A DNA stretch of 64,000 nucleotides from Bradyrhizobium sp. CB82 (GTDB lineage Bacteria; Pseudomonadota; Alphaproteobacteria; Rhizobiales; Xanthobacteraceae). The notes under the pieces are model-generated. The model ran no database searches. It was not told the origin of the DNA and saw only the letters and a list, made by a program, of their open reading frames with translations. Below are positions 50,746-60,070 of this stretch, piece after piece; within the stretch, counting starts at the first letter, position 1; every line of letters starts with the position of its first letter. Both the position numbers and the translations under genes were made by a program. The DNA is taken from positions 8,623,001-8,687,000 of the forward strand of contig NZ_CP121650.1 in assembly GCF_029714405.1 (NCBI RefSeq), read 5' to 3'.

Positions 50746-53700
50746 CTACGTCGTGCCGTGGTTCGTGACGATGAAATCGCCGGCATGCAGGTTGCCGGCC
50801 ACCACGTTCTTGAGCAGGATCGTCTCGTGGTCGTCCAGGGTGATCAGCGTATCGGCATTTTGCTGCGTGATGGTGAGGTCGGCGACCGAATTGATGGTGT
50901 CGAACTGTCGCAGGTCGATCTTGTCCTGGGTCGTATCGAAGCCGTAGGCGGTGTGCTGGACGGCGTCCGTCGTTGACGCCGGGCCGAACACGAACTGGTC
51001 CTGCCCGCGGCCGCTGATCAGCGTGTCGCTGGACTGGGTGGCGAAGATGACGTCCTTGCTGCTGGTGCCGGTCAGCGTGACCGGAGCAGAGCCGCCTTCG
51101 TCGAAGATGAAGTTGACGGTGTCGCTGGCGCCAAGGCTGTCGGTCACCTTGAAGATAATCATGTCGGTATCGGGCGGGGTGGCGCCCGGATCGTAGGTCA
51201 CGCTGTGGAGAGCCGTGTTGACCTGGTCGAGAGAGACGCCGTCGAGGGACGACGGCGTCACGCCGGTGCCTTCCTGCGCGCCTTCGGTCTCCGCGGTCAC
51301 CGTGTAGGTTTCGGTCGGCGATCCCGAGACCGAGAGGCCCGTGACCGTGTCGATATTCGTCGCCTCGTCGTGCACGTGGGTGAAATGCGTGGTGTCGATC
51401 ACCGGAGACTGGTGGCTCCAGACCAGGTCCGTGCCGCCATGGCCGTCATCGACCTTCGTGAAGCCAGCTTCGTCGTAACCGCCGGTGATGGTGAAGTAGT
51501 CGCCGTCGCCGCTTCCATAATGGACCTGTAGCGCGCCATCGTAATTGGTGAACGAGACGTTTTCGGTATCGATGTCGGCAAGATGGATGGTGTCGCCATA
51601 GCTGAACCCGGTCACCGTGCACGTGAAGTGCGACGTGCTGTCGAGATGCAACGTGCCGACGCCGCTGCCGACGAACTGGATCGCGGAATCGGAGATGCCG
51701 CCGAGCTCGAGGCTCGCGGCCATGATCTGGACCGCGCCCAACCCGGTGAGATCGCCCGTGATCGTCGTGGCACCGGTTTCGACGATGATCGTGCCTTGGT
51801 TGTCGATCGAGCCGTCGTCCGTCACATTCCCGTCGAACACCAGCGTGCCGTGGACGCCGATGCCGAGTTGATGAACCTGCACCTGACTGTCCGTGCCGTC
51901 GAGCGTGGAGTCCCCGATCACCTCTACCATGGCTTGGCCGTCGCCATTGAGCTCGGTGCCATTCAAGGTCGCGTTGTTGAGAACGACGATCGATCCCTCG
52001 TCGGAAGCGTTGATCTGCCCGCCATTGACGATCTCGTTGAAGAGATCGATCGTCGCGCCATTCGCGGCATTGATCTGACCGCCCAAATTGTCGATCATAC
52101 CGCCCGAGGGACCGCCGAGCACCAGAACGGCATGGGGATCGTCGGCCTCGATGATCCCCTTGTTCGTGACGTCCTGGGACGCCAAGAAGATTGCCTTGTC
52201 CACATAGATGGCTCCGGCATTGTACAGCTTCCCGTTCACCGCAAAGAAGCTATCGACGCTTTCCTCATCCGGATTGTAGCCGGTGCCGGTAATATCGACC
52301 TCGGTGACATAGGTAAGTGACAGCCCACCGATGGTGTAGCCGCTATCGCCGAGGTTCAGATTGACCACCTGAACTGAATCGACATAGGCGGTTTCGGTCG
52401 CGGTCGGAATGCGGTCCAGCGTCCAGTTGCCATCGACCGTCCAGGTCTGGTCGACGTTCCCCGTCCACACATTGACGTTCGAGTCGTCAGCGGCGTTCAG
52501 CGTGATCAGCGTGTGGCCGGTCCCGTCGTCACTGCCGGCGAAATGCGCATTGCTGTAGTCGCCGACCAGCTTCACCGTGATGCTGTGGCCGTAGGCATCG
52601 CTGACGACGAGGTTACCGGTCTCCGCGTCGTAGCTCGCGGTGGTGCCGCCGTCGAAGGTGATCGTCGACAGGTCCAGCTTGTCGGTCGCCGCGAAGCCCG
52701 CGACCGAACCGCCGAAACTCGCGGTATCGATCTGGAGCTCGGCGCCGGCACCCGAGAAGGTGAGGGTCTGCCAGACCGTGGCCTTGACGTCGAGCGTCGC
52801 ATTGGCGTCGATGGTGACGGAGCCGGAGCCGGACAGCGAGCCGAACACCGTCAAAGTGCCGCTGTCGATCTCGATGCTGCCGGTGTTGACGATGGCGCCC
52901 GTGATGGAAGTGGAGCCCCAGCTCTCGATCTGGCCGGAATTGGTGATGACGAAGGCCGAACCGTCCGCACCGGAGATCGACGCACCGTCGTGCAGATCGA
53001 TCTCGCCGGCATTGCCGAACGTAGACAAGGTGCCGAAGAAGCTCGATCCGGACACCGTCCATGTACCGCCGGCCTCATTGTTGAAGGTCGTGCTGGCGAC
53101 CGAGATGTTGCCGTTGATATCGCCGGTGTTGTTGATCGTGACGTGACCGCCGGTCTCCACGATGGCATAGGTCGTGGACGTCACCGCACTCGAATTATCG
53201 GGCCCGATGGTGCCGGAATTGTCGATCAGCGCCGCGCCGGTGGCGTTCTGCTGGACGAAGATCGCGGCGTGGCCGTCCGCGCCCACGACCGTGCCCTTGT
53301 TGGTGATGAGGGTCGAGCCGGTCGCGCCCGTGCTGTCCTGCTTGACGACGATGCCAACCGCACCTGTGCCGGTGAGGTCGCCGTCATTGACGATGGTGAT
53401 GTCGCCAGCACCGGTGGCGAGCGCGGACAGGCCGACCGCGCCAGTGGCCGAGCCCTCATTGGTGACGCTCACATCGCCGCCGCCATGATCGAACGCACCG
53501 ATCGCGGTGCCGGCAGCCGTGATCGATGACGTCTCGCCCGTTGTGACCGTGATGTCGCCGACACCCCAAGTAAAGGCCTCGATACCGAAACCCGCATCCG
53601 CCGTGATCGTGGCGTCGCTCTCGACGGTGACGTCGCCGTTCACCGCGCTCGAAAACTCTTTGGTACCCTCAGGCTTGTAGCCGGCGATGATCCCGCCCGG

Positions 53701-56700
53701 CGTGGTTTCGTCGTTATTGAGGCTGGACCCGGAATGGATCGTGCCATGCGCCGTCACGAAGATCGTGCTGTCAACGCCACCTGCGATCGCTGTCGCATAG
53801 TTGACGGCCACGATGCCCGAGCTGCCCGAGGCGATGCTGTCGCCGTTGGACATCGTGACGGCAATGTCGCCCTGGTCGACGCTGTAGGCGAGGATGCCGT
53901 AGCTCGACGTGCCTGTCACCGATGCGTCGGCACCGAGCGCGACGGTAATATCGCCTGCGCCGCCACTCAAGGTCTGGGCCCGGATGCCGACGTCACCGGC
54001 GATCACCGTCGTACCGGCACCGTCATTCACCGTGACGTCGCCATTACCCCAGTTGTGAGCTTCGATGCCGAAACCAGCCGCTGCGGTGATATTGGCGTAG
54101 TTGTTGACGATGACCGTGCCGTTGACGTCGGTATTGGCTAACGAACCGGTCGGGTTTCCGTTGTAGCCGACCTGAATGCCGGCCGGCGCGCTGCCGCTCT
54201 GATTGAGGCTGCTGCCGGAGCTGATCGTACCGTAGGCATTGACGGTGATCGTGCTGCCCTCGGACGCATCGATCGATGTCGCCCGGTTGACCGCGACGAT
54301 GCCGGAGCTGCCGGACGTGACGATGCTGCCAGCGTCGGTGGTGACGGTCTCGCTGCCTGTGCCATAGCTGCGCGCACGAATGCCGTAGATGGCGCCTCCG
54401 GTGATATTGCCGCCCGCCTCGATGCTGACGTCGCCATCGCCGTGGGTCGTGGCGTCGATGCCGTAGGCGCCACCCGCGGCACCGCCGAGCTGCTTGATCG
54501 TGATTTCGCCGTCATTGGCGGCATTGAGGTTCTCGACCAGCACGCCCTCTGAGCCCGCGCCGGTCCCGGTCGCCTTGCCGGTGAGATTGGTCACGGTGAT
54601 GTTGCCGGACCCGCTCGCGCTGTCGCGTAGCCAGATGCCGTTGCCGTTCAGGCCCGTGATGTCCCTTGTCGCCCCCAGCGAGATGTCGCCGCCGCCGTTC
54701 TGGGTGACGAAGATGCCGTTGGCCGCGCCCGTCAGGCTACCTGTCGGCGCGAGCACGATGTCTGCGGGAGCATCGATCGTGCCACCGGACGCCGTGAAGT
54801 CGAGCGCATCGCCGCTCGCCGTGGTGATGTTGCCTGCGCCAGTGGCGGTGAAGGTGCCGCCGGACGTGGACTGGCCGGCGATGGTGCCGGTGAAGCTCTG
54901 GCCCGCGACATTGTCGAGCTGAAGCGTATCGGTGCCGCCGGCAAAGCTGATGGTCTGCGCGGTGGCGCCGGCAAGCTCGAGCGTCGCGCCATTGTCGATG
55001 ATCAGCGAGCCGGCGCCGCTGAGGCCGCCGGCAAGATCGAGCGTGCCGTCCTGCACCTCGATGGTGCCGGTATTGGTGACCCCTGCGGTGACGGTGTTGC
55101 TGCCCGTAACGCTGTAGAGATGGCCGGCATTGCCGAGGTTGCCGCCGTCGATCTCGACGCCCGACAGATACAGCTTCGATGTGCCGTCGACCGTCACCGT
55201 TCCACCCGTATTGGTGACCTTGACGGTGTCGAGCTTCAGGACGCCGCCGTTGATCGCCTCGAGCATACCGGTGTTGACGATCAGATCGCCGGTGACGTCG
55301 AGCTCGCCACCATTCGCCGTGATGAGGTGTTGATTGGTGATGGTGTGCTGCACGAGCGGATCGATCGTCAGCGTTCCGCCGGTGACGTCGATCGTGCCGA
55401 CATTGGTGATGTCGGCATCGTCGATGGCGCTGATGCCGGTCGAGACCAGCGTGCCGGACAGCATCAGCGTGCCGCCGTCGATGGTCGCGCCGACGAAATC
55501 GAGCCTCGAGCCGGCGTCCACCGAAACCGTGGCGCCGGTGTTGGTGACCGTCGTCGACACCAGCTTCAGCATGCCGTCGTTGATCGCCGCCAGCGTTCCG
55601 GTGTTGGTGACCGCCTCGCCATTGACGTCGAGCTCGCCGCCATTGGCCTGCAAAGTGCCTGCGTTGGTGATCGTGGCCGGAGTCGTCGCGACGAGAGCAA
55701 GCAAGCCGCCGATCGCCTCGATCAAATTGTCGTTGGTGATGAAGCTGTTGGTGATCGTGCTGGTACCGTTCGAGGAGAGCGTGCCTGATACGTTGAGCTT
55801 GCCGCCGGTAATCTCGGCCTGATTGAGGACTAACACGCCATGGTCATCGACGGTGATGGTGCCGGACGAATTGGCGATCGTGGTCCACTGGTCCAGCGTC
55901 AGCTTCGCACCGGCCTTGATTTCGATGATCGAGTCGTTGTCGACGGTCTCCTTGTCAAAAGCGACGGTCCCCATGACGGTGACGACGCCGGAATTGTCCA
56001 GCTCGCCATTGATCAGGAAACTCGTCGCCTCCAGCACCAATGTGCCGCCGATGATCAGCTTGCCGCTGTCGATGGTCGCGCCGACAATGTCCAGCGTCGC
56101 ACCGGCATCGACCTTGAGAGTGCCGCCGGCATCGTGAACCTCGGCCAGCGTCTTGAGCGTGCCGCCGGTGAGCTCGATCGTGCCGGCATTGGTGATCGAG
56201 GCGCCGACGGCGAAGTCGCCGCCGCCCGCGAGCGTCAGGGTGCCGGAATTGGTCAGCACGCTGGTGTCCAGGATCTCCGCCTTGCCGCCGACGGAAATCG
56301 TGGCGCCCACGGAATTGGCCAGGATCGAGTCGGCGCTGAGATTGAGCGCTCCGGCGATCGTCAGTATGCTCTTGTTGATGACCTCCGGCGGCGGGCCGCC
56401 GAAATCGTTCATGGTCAGCGATTTGGCGAACGCCGCCTCGTCAATCGTGACCGGATAGGATGGCGTCAGCCCGTGCAGCTGATCGGTGATGACGATGACG
56501 TCGTCGTCGATCGTCGGCACGGTGCCGGTTTCCCAGTTCGCGGCGTCCTTCCAGAAGCCGCCGGGCGGGGAGCCGGCCGCGTTCGTCGCGACCCACACCA
56601 CCGCCGGACTGTCGGTCCCCTTGATGGTGACGGTGATGGTCTGTGTCGTGGTCGCGCCTTGCGAATCCGTGATCGTCACCGTGTAGGTCAGCGTCAGGAC

Positions 56701-58638
56701 CTCGCCCTTCGGAATGAAGTCGGCGAGATAGACGGGCAAATCGGCGAGCGACCAGTCAATGACGCCGTCGCCCGACCCGGTACTGTCGGTGTCGATCGCG
56801 ACCGACATCGCCTTTTCGAAGGCGGCAAGCGGTCCCGGCGGCACGGTGCCGCCGTCCGGCAGCGTTGCTCCCGTCAGTTTGACCGACACCTTGTGGGTGT
56901 CGGTGAGATCGACGTCGGTGAAGGTCAGCGTTCCAGCGGTCGGCACCTCTGAGGTGAGCGGACCGCCGGGCACGCTCGTGCCGCCTTCGAAGGTGATGGT
57001 CGGGACGCTCGAGGTGATCACCGGCAGGTCGTTGGTGCCGGTAACCGTGATGGTGATGTCGATGAAGGCGGTTTGATTGTCTTGCGCGAAATTGTTGTCG
57101 ACGCGGACCCGGTAGGTCAGCGTCAGCGTTTCACCGGCGGCAAGGAAGTCGAAGGCGTTGTCCGGAACGCTGTAGCTCCAGGCCGCCGAGCCGATGTTGG
57201 TGTTGGCGGATGCGGGAACGACGGTGATCCTGGCCTCGGTCGCGACGATGTCGGCCTTTTGCAGGTCTGACAATCCCGCAGTGACGTCGTTATTCAGGGC
57301 GTCGTGGTAGGTGAAGGACGCGAAGGCCACCTTCACCGTCGGGCGGTCACCGACATTGAAGTCGAAGAACGTGATCTTGCCGCTGATCACGTCGAGATCG
57401 GCGGTATCACCCGTCTTGTTGCCGAGCTCGGTGAGAGCGAACGCCGTCTTCACGCTGCCGCTCGAGTCGAGGCTGCGCGCCTCCGGCGGGCCGGGAACGC
57501 GGCTCAAGGACGTCGGCTTGTCGGGGGTGTTCGTCGGCTGCCCGTTGTTGCCGTTACTGACCGTATTGACGTAGGTCGCCTGCGCCGTCGCGCCGCTCGC
57601 CGTCTTGATCAGCACGAGATTGGCGTCCTGCGTGATCGAATCGGTCGAGTTGTTCGTCAGCTTGGTGTTGGTATTGTTGTCCGTGAACTTCAGCGAGAAC
57701 ACGTCCGTGATCAGTTTCTGCACGTCCGGCGACAGCAGCGCGTTGGTGACCGAGACGTTGCCGCCGCTGATCTGGATCATCTGCCCCGCCTGGTTGACGG
57801 TGGCGATCGGCAGCAGCGTGACCTTGTCGAACAGGATGTAGGAGCCGGTGGTGCCGTCCGGCTCGACCAGCACCTGGAAATTCGCCTGCGGCTGCGGGTC
57901 ACCGCCGCCCGACGGAATCGAGAAGCTGATTTCCGTCAGCACAGCGGTGCCGCGGATGCCCATGGTGGCGACCGGCGTGTCGATCTTCATGTCGCCGTGC
58001 TTGGCGGTCTCGCCGGCGACGAAAGTGATGGTGCCCGCGACCAGGCTCAGCAGCGAGGAGTTGCTCGACCCGTTGGGATCGTAGACCATCTCATTCAGCA
58101 CCATCCGCGCGTTGGACGAGAGGCCGAAGACGGTGCCATCAATGAAGGTGACGCCGAGGGTCGAGTCCGACCCGGTCGAGAGCACGTCGCCCTTCTCGAC
58201 GTTGTCGCCGTTGTTCAGGATGATCGAGACGCCGTTGCGGACCGCGGTCGCGCTGCCGGTCAGCTTGGTGATATGGCCGATGACCTGCGCGGTGGCGGCG
58301 CCGGACGCCGCCTGCGCATACTGGATGTTGCCGGCGAGCGCGTTGACGATGTCACCGGTGAGATGGGCGCCGTCGGGCGAGGCGATCGCGGCGCGCTTCT
58401 CGCCCTTGAAGTAATCGTGAATGACGAACTCGTGTCCGTCGTTGGACAGCAGGAGATCGACACCTGTGCGCTTGAACTCGCCATGGAACAGGAGATTGGG
58501 ATCGGGAACAAAGTACGCGCCTTGTGGCACCTGCCCATGTCCCGAGACGGAAAACGCGTCGACATGGCCACTGGCAGGCGCGTGGAAACCCTGGCCATGC
58601 AAGGAGAGCGCGGCGTCAAAATTGCCAGCGTATTTCAA
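50746..58638 (-). CDS. giant FecR-VCBS-beta-helix protein, predicted type I secretion substrate/adhesin
   Basis: This 2630-residue protein has no classical signal peptide. Residues 55-105 are an N-terminal module (DLLLSNDGHEFVIHDYF) and residues 120-235 a FecR domain (GDVLSTGSDSTLGVTFIDGT and MKIDTPVATMGIRGTAV). Two VCBS/cadherin-like domains follow at about 390-540 and 545-680. From about 680 to 2480 there are hundreds of short beta-helix repeats of the TNSGTLTL and GGTLTI kind, restarted at about 2053 by a second WTVDGNW module. The C-terminus has one degenerate RTX-like turn (SGRGQDQFVFGP) and a hydrophobic tail typical of type I secretion signals. I found one cysteine only. The start is a TTG with no clear binding site, so the exact N-terminus is uncertain. 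Confidence 0.9.
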   Translation of the reverse strand: MKYAGNFDAALSLHGQGFHAPASGHVDAFSVSGHGQVPQGAYFVPDPNLLFHGEFKRTGVDLLLSNDGHEFVIHDYFKGEKRAAIASPDGAHLTGDIVNALAGNIQYAQAASGAATAQVIGHITKLTGSATAVRNGVSIILNNGDNVEKGDVLSTGSDSTLGVTFIDGTVFGLSSNARMVLNEMVYDPNGSSNSSLLSLVAGTITFVAGETAKHGDMKIDTPVATMGIRGTAVLTEISFSIPSGGGDPQPQANFQVLVEPDGTTGSYILFDKVTLLPIATVNQAGQMIQISGGNVSVTNALLSPDVQKLITDVFSLKFTDNNTNTKLTNNSTDSITQDANLVLIKTASGATAQATYVNTVSNGNNGQPTNTPDKPTSLSRVPGPPEARSLDSSGSVKTAFALTELGNKTGDTADLDVISGKITFFDFNVGDRPTVKVAFASFTYHDALNNDVTAGLSDLQKADIVATEARITVVPASANTNIGSAAWSYSVPDNAFDFLAAGETLTLTYRVRVDNNFAQDNQTAFIDITITVTGTNDLPVITSSVPTITFEGGTSVPGGPLTSEVPTAGTLTFTDVDLTDTHKVSVKLTGATLPDGGTVPPGPLAAFEKAMSVAIDTDSTGSGDGVIDWSLADLPVYLADFIPKGEVLTLTYTVTITDSQGATTTQTITVTIKGTDSPAVVWVATNAAGSPPGGFWKDAANWETGTVPTIDDDVIVITDQLHGLTPSYPVTIDEAAFAKSLTMNDFGGPPPEVINKSILTIAGALNLSADSILANSVGATISVGGKAEILDTSVLTNSGTLTLAGGGDFAVGASITNAGTIELTGGTLKTLAEVHDAGGTLKVDAGATLDIVGATIDSGKLIIGGTLVLEATSFLINGELDNSGVVTVMGTVAFDKETVDNDSIIEIKAGAKLTLDQWTTIANSSGTITVDDHGVLVLNQAEITGGKLNVSGTLSSNGTSTITNSFITNDNLIEAIGGLLALVATTPATITNAGTLQANGGELDVNGEAVTNTGTLAAINDGMLKLVSTTVTNTGATVSVDAGSRLDFVGATIDGGTLMLSGTLVSTGISAIDDADITNVGTIDVTGGTLTIDPLVQHTITNQHLITANGGELDVTGDLIVNTGMLEAINGGVLKLDTVKVTNTGGTVTVDGTSKLYLSGVEIDGGNLGNAGHLYSVTGSNTVTAGVTNTGTIEVQDGTLDLAGGLSGAGSLIIDNGATLELAGATAQTISFAGGTDTLQLDNVAGQSFTGTIAGQSTSGGTFTATGAGNITTASGDALDFTASGGTIDAPADIVLAPTGSLTGAANGIFVTQNGGGDISLGATRDITGLNGNGIWLRDSASGSGNITVTNLTGKATGTGAGSEGVLVENLNAANDGEITIKQLGGAAGGAYGIDATTHGDGDVSIEAGGNITGGAIYGIRARSYGTGSETVTTDAGSIVTSGSSGIVAVNRATSIDASEGSTITVNAYGTISSGSSLNQSGSAPAGIQVGYNGNPTGSLANTDVNGTVIVNNYANITAAAGFGIEAHNWGNGDVTVNDGAGTTVIAGDVGIRAQTLSGGAGDITVALGADASVTGTSSYGILAYSVDQGDIAVTMSNGDSIASGSSGIVAVNYATAIAGGVDSTIFVTAHGTIHSGSSLNNDETTPGGIIAGYKPEGTKEFSSAVNGDVTVESDATITADAGFGIEAFTWGVGDITVTTGETSSITAAGTAIGAFDHGGGDVSVTNEGSATGAVGLSALATGAGDITIVNDGDLTGTGAVGIVVKQDSTGATGSTLITNKGTVVGADGHAAIFVQQNATGAALIDNSGTIGPDNSSAVTSTTYAIVETGGHVTINNTGDINGNISVASTTFNNEAGGTWTVSGSSFFGTLSTFGNAGEIDLHDGASISGADGSAFVITNSGQIESWGSTSITGAIVNTGSIEIDSGTLTVFGSLSGSGSVTIDANATLDVKATVWQTLTFSGAGAELQIDTASFGGSVAGFAATDKLDLSTITFDGGTTASYDAETGNLVVSDAYGHSITVKLVGDYSNAHFAGSDDGTGHTLITLNAADDSNVNVWTGNVDQTWTVDGNWTLDRIPTATETAYVDSVQVVNLNLGDSGYTIGGLSLTYVTEVDITGTGYNPDEESVDSFFAVNGKLYNAGAIYVDKAIFLASQDVTNKGIIEADDPHAVLVLGGPSGGMIDNLGGQINAANGATIDLFNEIVNGGQINASDEGSIVVLNNATLNGTELNGDGQAMVEVIGDSTLDGTDSQVQVHQLGIGVHGTLVFDGNVTDDGSIDNQGTIIVETGATTITGDLTGLGAVQIMAASLELGGISDSAIQFVGSGVGTLHLDSTSHFTCTVTGFSYGDTIHLADIDTENVSFTNYDGALQVHYGSGDGDYFTITGGYDEAGFTKVDDGHGGTDLVWSHQSPVIDTTHFTHVHDEATNIDTVTGLSVSGSPTETYTVTAETEGAQEGTGVTPSSLDGVSLDQVNTALHSVTYDPGATPPDTDMIIFKVTDSLGASDTVNFIFDEGGSAPVTLTGTSSKDVIFATQSSDTLISGRGQDQFVFGPASTTDAVQHTAYGFDTTQDKIDLRQFDTINSVADLTITQQNADTLITLDDHETILLKNVVAGNLHAGDFIVTNHGTT
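53480..54360 (-). repeat. tandem protein-module duplication inside the giant gene
   Basis: Two adjacent modules of about 160 and 130 codons share the order SGSSGIVAVN, TI.SGSSLN, NGTVIV/NGDVTV, ITA.AGFGIEA and GVGDITV. The copies are near 54360-53875 and 53874-53480, with a period of roughly 490 bases. They have diverged, so the duplication is old. Confidence 0.75.
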
Positions 58639-59247
58639 CGGGGGAGCACCGAAAAAGGGTTAATATTTAAAGAAGTATCTGCTGCCTAAGCTTGCATATC
58701 ATTACCAAGTCCTTAGCGGAACCGTTGATTGCTTGCGCGAATCCACGCGGCATCCCCGCCATGGCCCGCACGAGACAGGGCGACCGCAGGGTAGCAAAGG
58801 TATTTGCTGGAATATTTGTAGGTATAGCCTCGCCGAATCAGCGGCATGTCCCATCATCCGAAGTATATTGAGGTATAAGTCTCGCAACGGATACTTACAT
58901 CATCTACCCATCGCATTGCTCTGCAACATACTGCGGCAAATACGGAGTTTTAACTGTGATCTGCCTAACAGAAGCGGTGCTATAAGCCCGCCATTAGTCA
59001 TATGCGGCAGATTCGGCCGCTGACTCAAGGTGGACCCGCAATTGGTTCCATTTCGCGGCAGAGGGCCTTCCCCGGGGCCCGACGCATAAAATCTTACGCA
59101 ACCCAGCGAGACCGGTTTCAGCCTGTTTGGCGGTTTTGGGACCCCTGCCGAGCGCGTTAAGCAGAACAAAACGGCCCTTTCTCACTATCTCCGAGCCGGC
59201 ACGTCGGGTCAGGGGTGTCCCTGCCGATGCTGGACAGGGGAAGTCAG
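58639..59247. promoter_or_regulatory. 609-bp divergent upstream region of the giant gene and the BTLCP gene
   Basis: This gap between divergent starts is visibly richer in A and T than its surroundings (for example TTAATATTTAAAGAAGTATC near 58662). I see no supported gene in it. It should hold promoters in both directions. A long 5' leader or small RNA is possible, but I cannot define one, nor a clear -35/-10 pair or operator. Confidence 0.5.
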
Positions 59248-59997
59248 ATGGAGACCGTTGCTCACTCGCGCGTCTGGCGCGCAGTCCTGCTGTTGTGCGG
59301 ACTGATCCTGTTCGGATCGGCCGCCGATCTTCGCGCCGGCACGCTGCTGTCGCCCGGGTCTGCCGTCAACGTGCGGAAATCCGCCGAGCCGTTCGGCGTG
59401 TTCGCCTTCGCGATCTCCGCAGGTCGCGTCCGCGACAAGTGGTTCCACCTGAAAGACAGGCTCGACGACGAGATGGTGCAGCTCGCGCTGTGCGACGGCG
59501 ACCGCGACAACTGTGTCTCACCCGCCGCATTGAAGCTGCTCGCCATCGTCGACCAGGCGCGTAGCCGCGAAGGCCGCGCCCGCCTCGGCGAAGCCAACCG
59601 CGCCATCAATCTCGCGATCAAGGCGGCCAGTGACGGTGCCGACGACATCTGGAACTCGCCGCTCGCCACCTTCCAGCGCGGCGCAGGCGATTGCGAGGAT
59701 TATGCGATCGCAAAGCTCGCCGCGCTCCGCCTCGTGGGCATTCCGCCGGAGGATCTGCGCATCGTTTTCGTGCGCGACACGCAAGTCGGCGCGGAGCATG
59801 CGGTCGTGGCCGCCAGGCTCGACGGCCACTGGCTGATGCTCGACAACCGCCGCATGGCCATGGTCGAAGATGACGCGGCGCGGATCTATCAGCCGCTGTT
59901 CGTGTTCTATCAGTCCGCGGTGCTGAAATATGTCGACGAGCCGGCTTTCGTCGCGGCGCCTGACAGCAGCCGCGCGGCGGTGATCGCGGCGCGCTGA
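59248..59997 (+). CDS. BTLCP (transglutaminase-like cysteine peptidase, LapG-related)
   Basis: This 249-residue protein has an N-terminal export signal (VLLLCGLILFGSAADLRA) and the BTLCP catalytic residues: cysteine in RGAGDCEDYAIAKLAAL, histidine in GAEHAVVAARL, and aspartate in HWLMLDNRRM. Bacterial members include LapG, which releases LapA-type adhesins by cutting near their N-terminus. AGGGGA precedes the ATG at 59248. It lies divergently next to the giant secreted protein, its most obvious substrate. No LapD-like inhibitor is in the window, so the functional link is inferred. Confidence 0.92.
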   Translation: METVAHSRVWRAVLLLCGLILFGSAADLRAGTLLSPGSAVNVRKSAEPFGVFAFAISAGRVRDKWFHLKDRLDDEMVQLALCDGDRDNCVSPAALKLLAIVDQARSREGRARLGEANRAINLAIKAASDGADDIWNSPLATFQRGAGDCEDYAIAKLAALRLVGIPPEDLRIVFVRDTQVGAEHAVVAARLDGHWLMLDNRRMAMVEDDAARIYQPLFVFYQSAVLKYVDEPAFVAAPDSSRAAVIAAR

Positions 59998-60070
59998 CAG
60001 ATCGAACCGGAATTCGGCGAGGGGGACTCGCGGAAGCTCCGCCTCACCCGCAGACGGGGAGAGGCAAAGA

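Noticed and set aside
50700..50750. Terminator between the giant gene and the cyclase
   Set aside because: The stem-like GTAGC...GCTAC is followed by A residues rather than U on the minus-strand transcript, so it does not look like an intrinsic terminator for this direction.
57934..58281. FecR domain as an iron-transport sigma regulator
   Set aside because: There is no FecI sigma factor or TonB receptor nearby, and the domain is part of a giant secreted protein. FecR domains are common in such adhesin-like proteins.
50746..58638. Classical autotransporter (type V secretion)
   Set aside because: There is no C-terminal beta-barrel and no N-terminal Sec signal. The C-terminus fits a type I signal instead.
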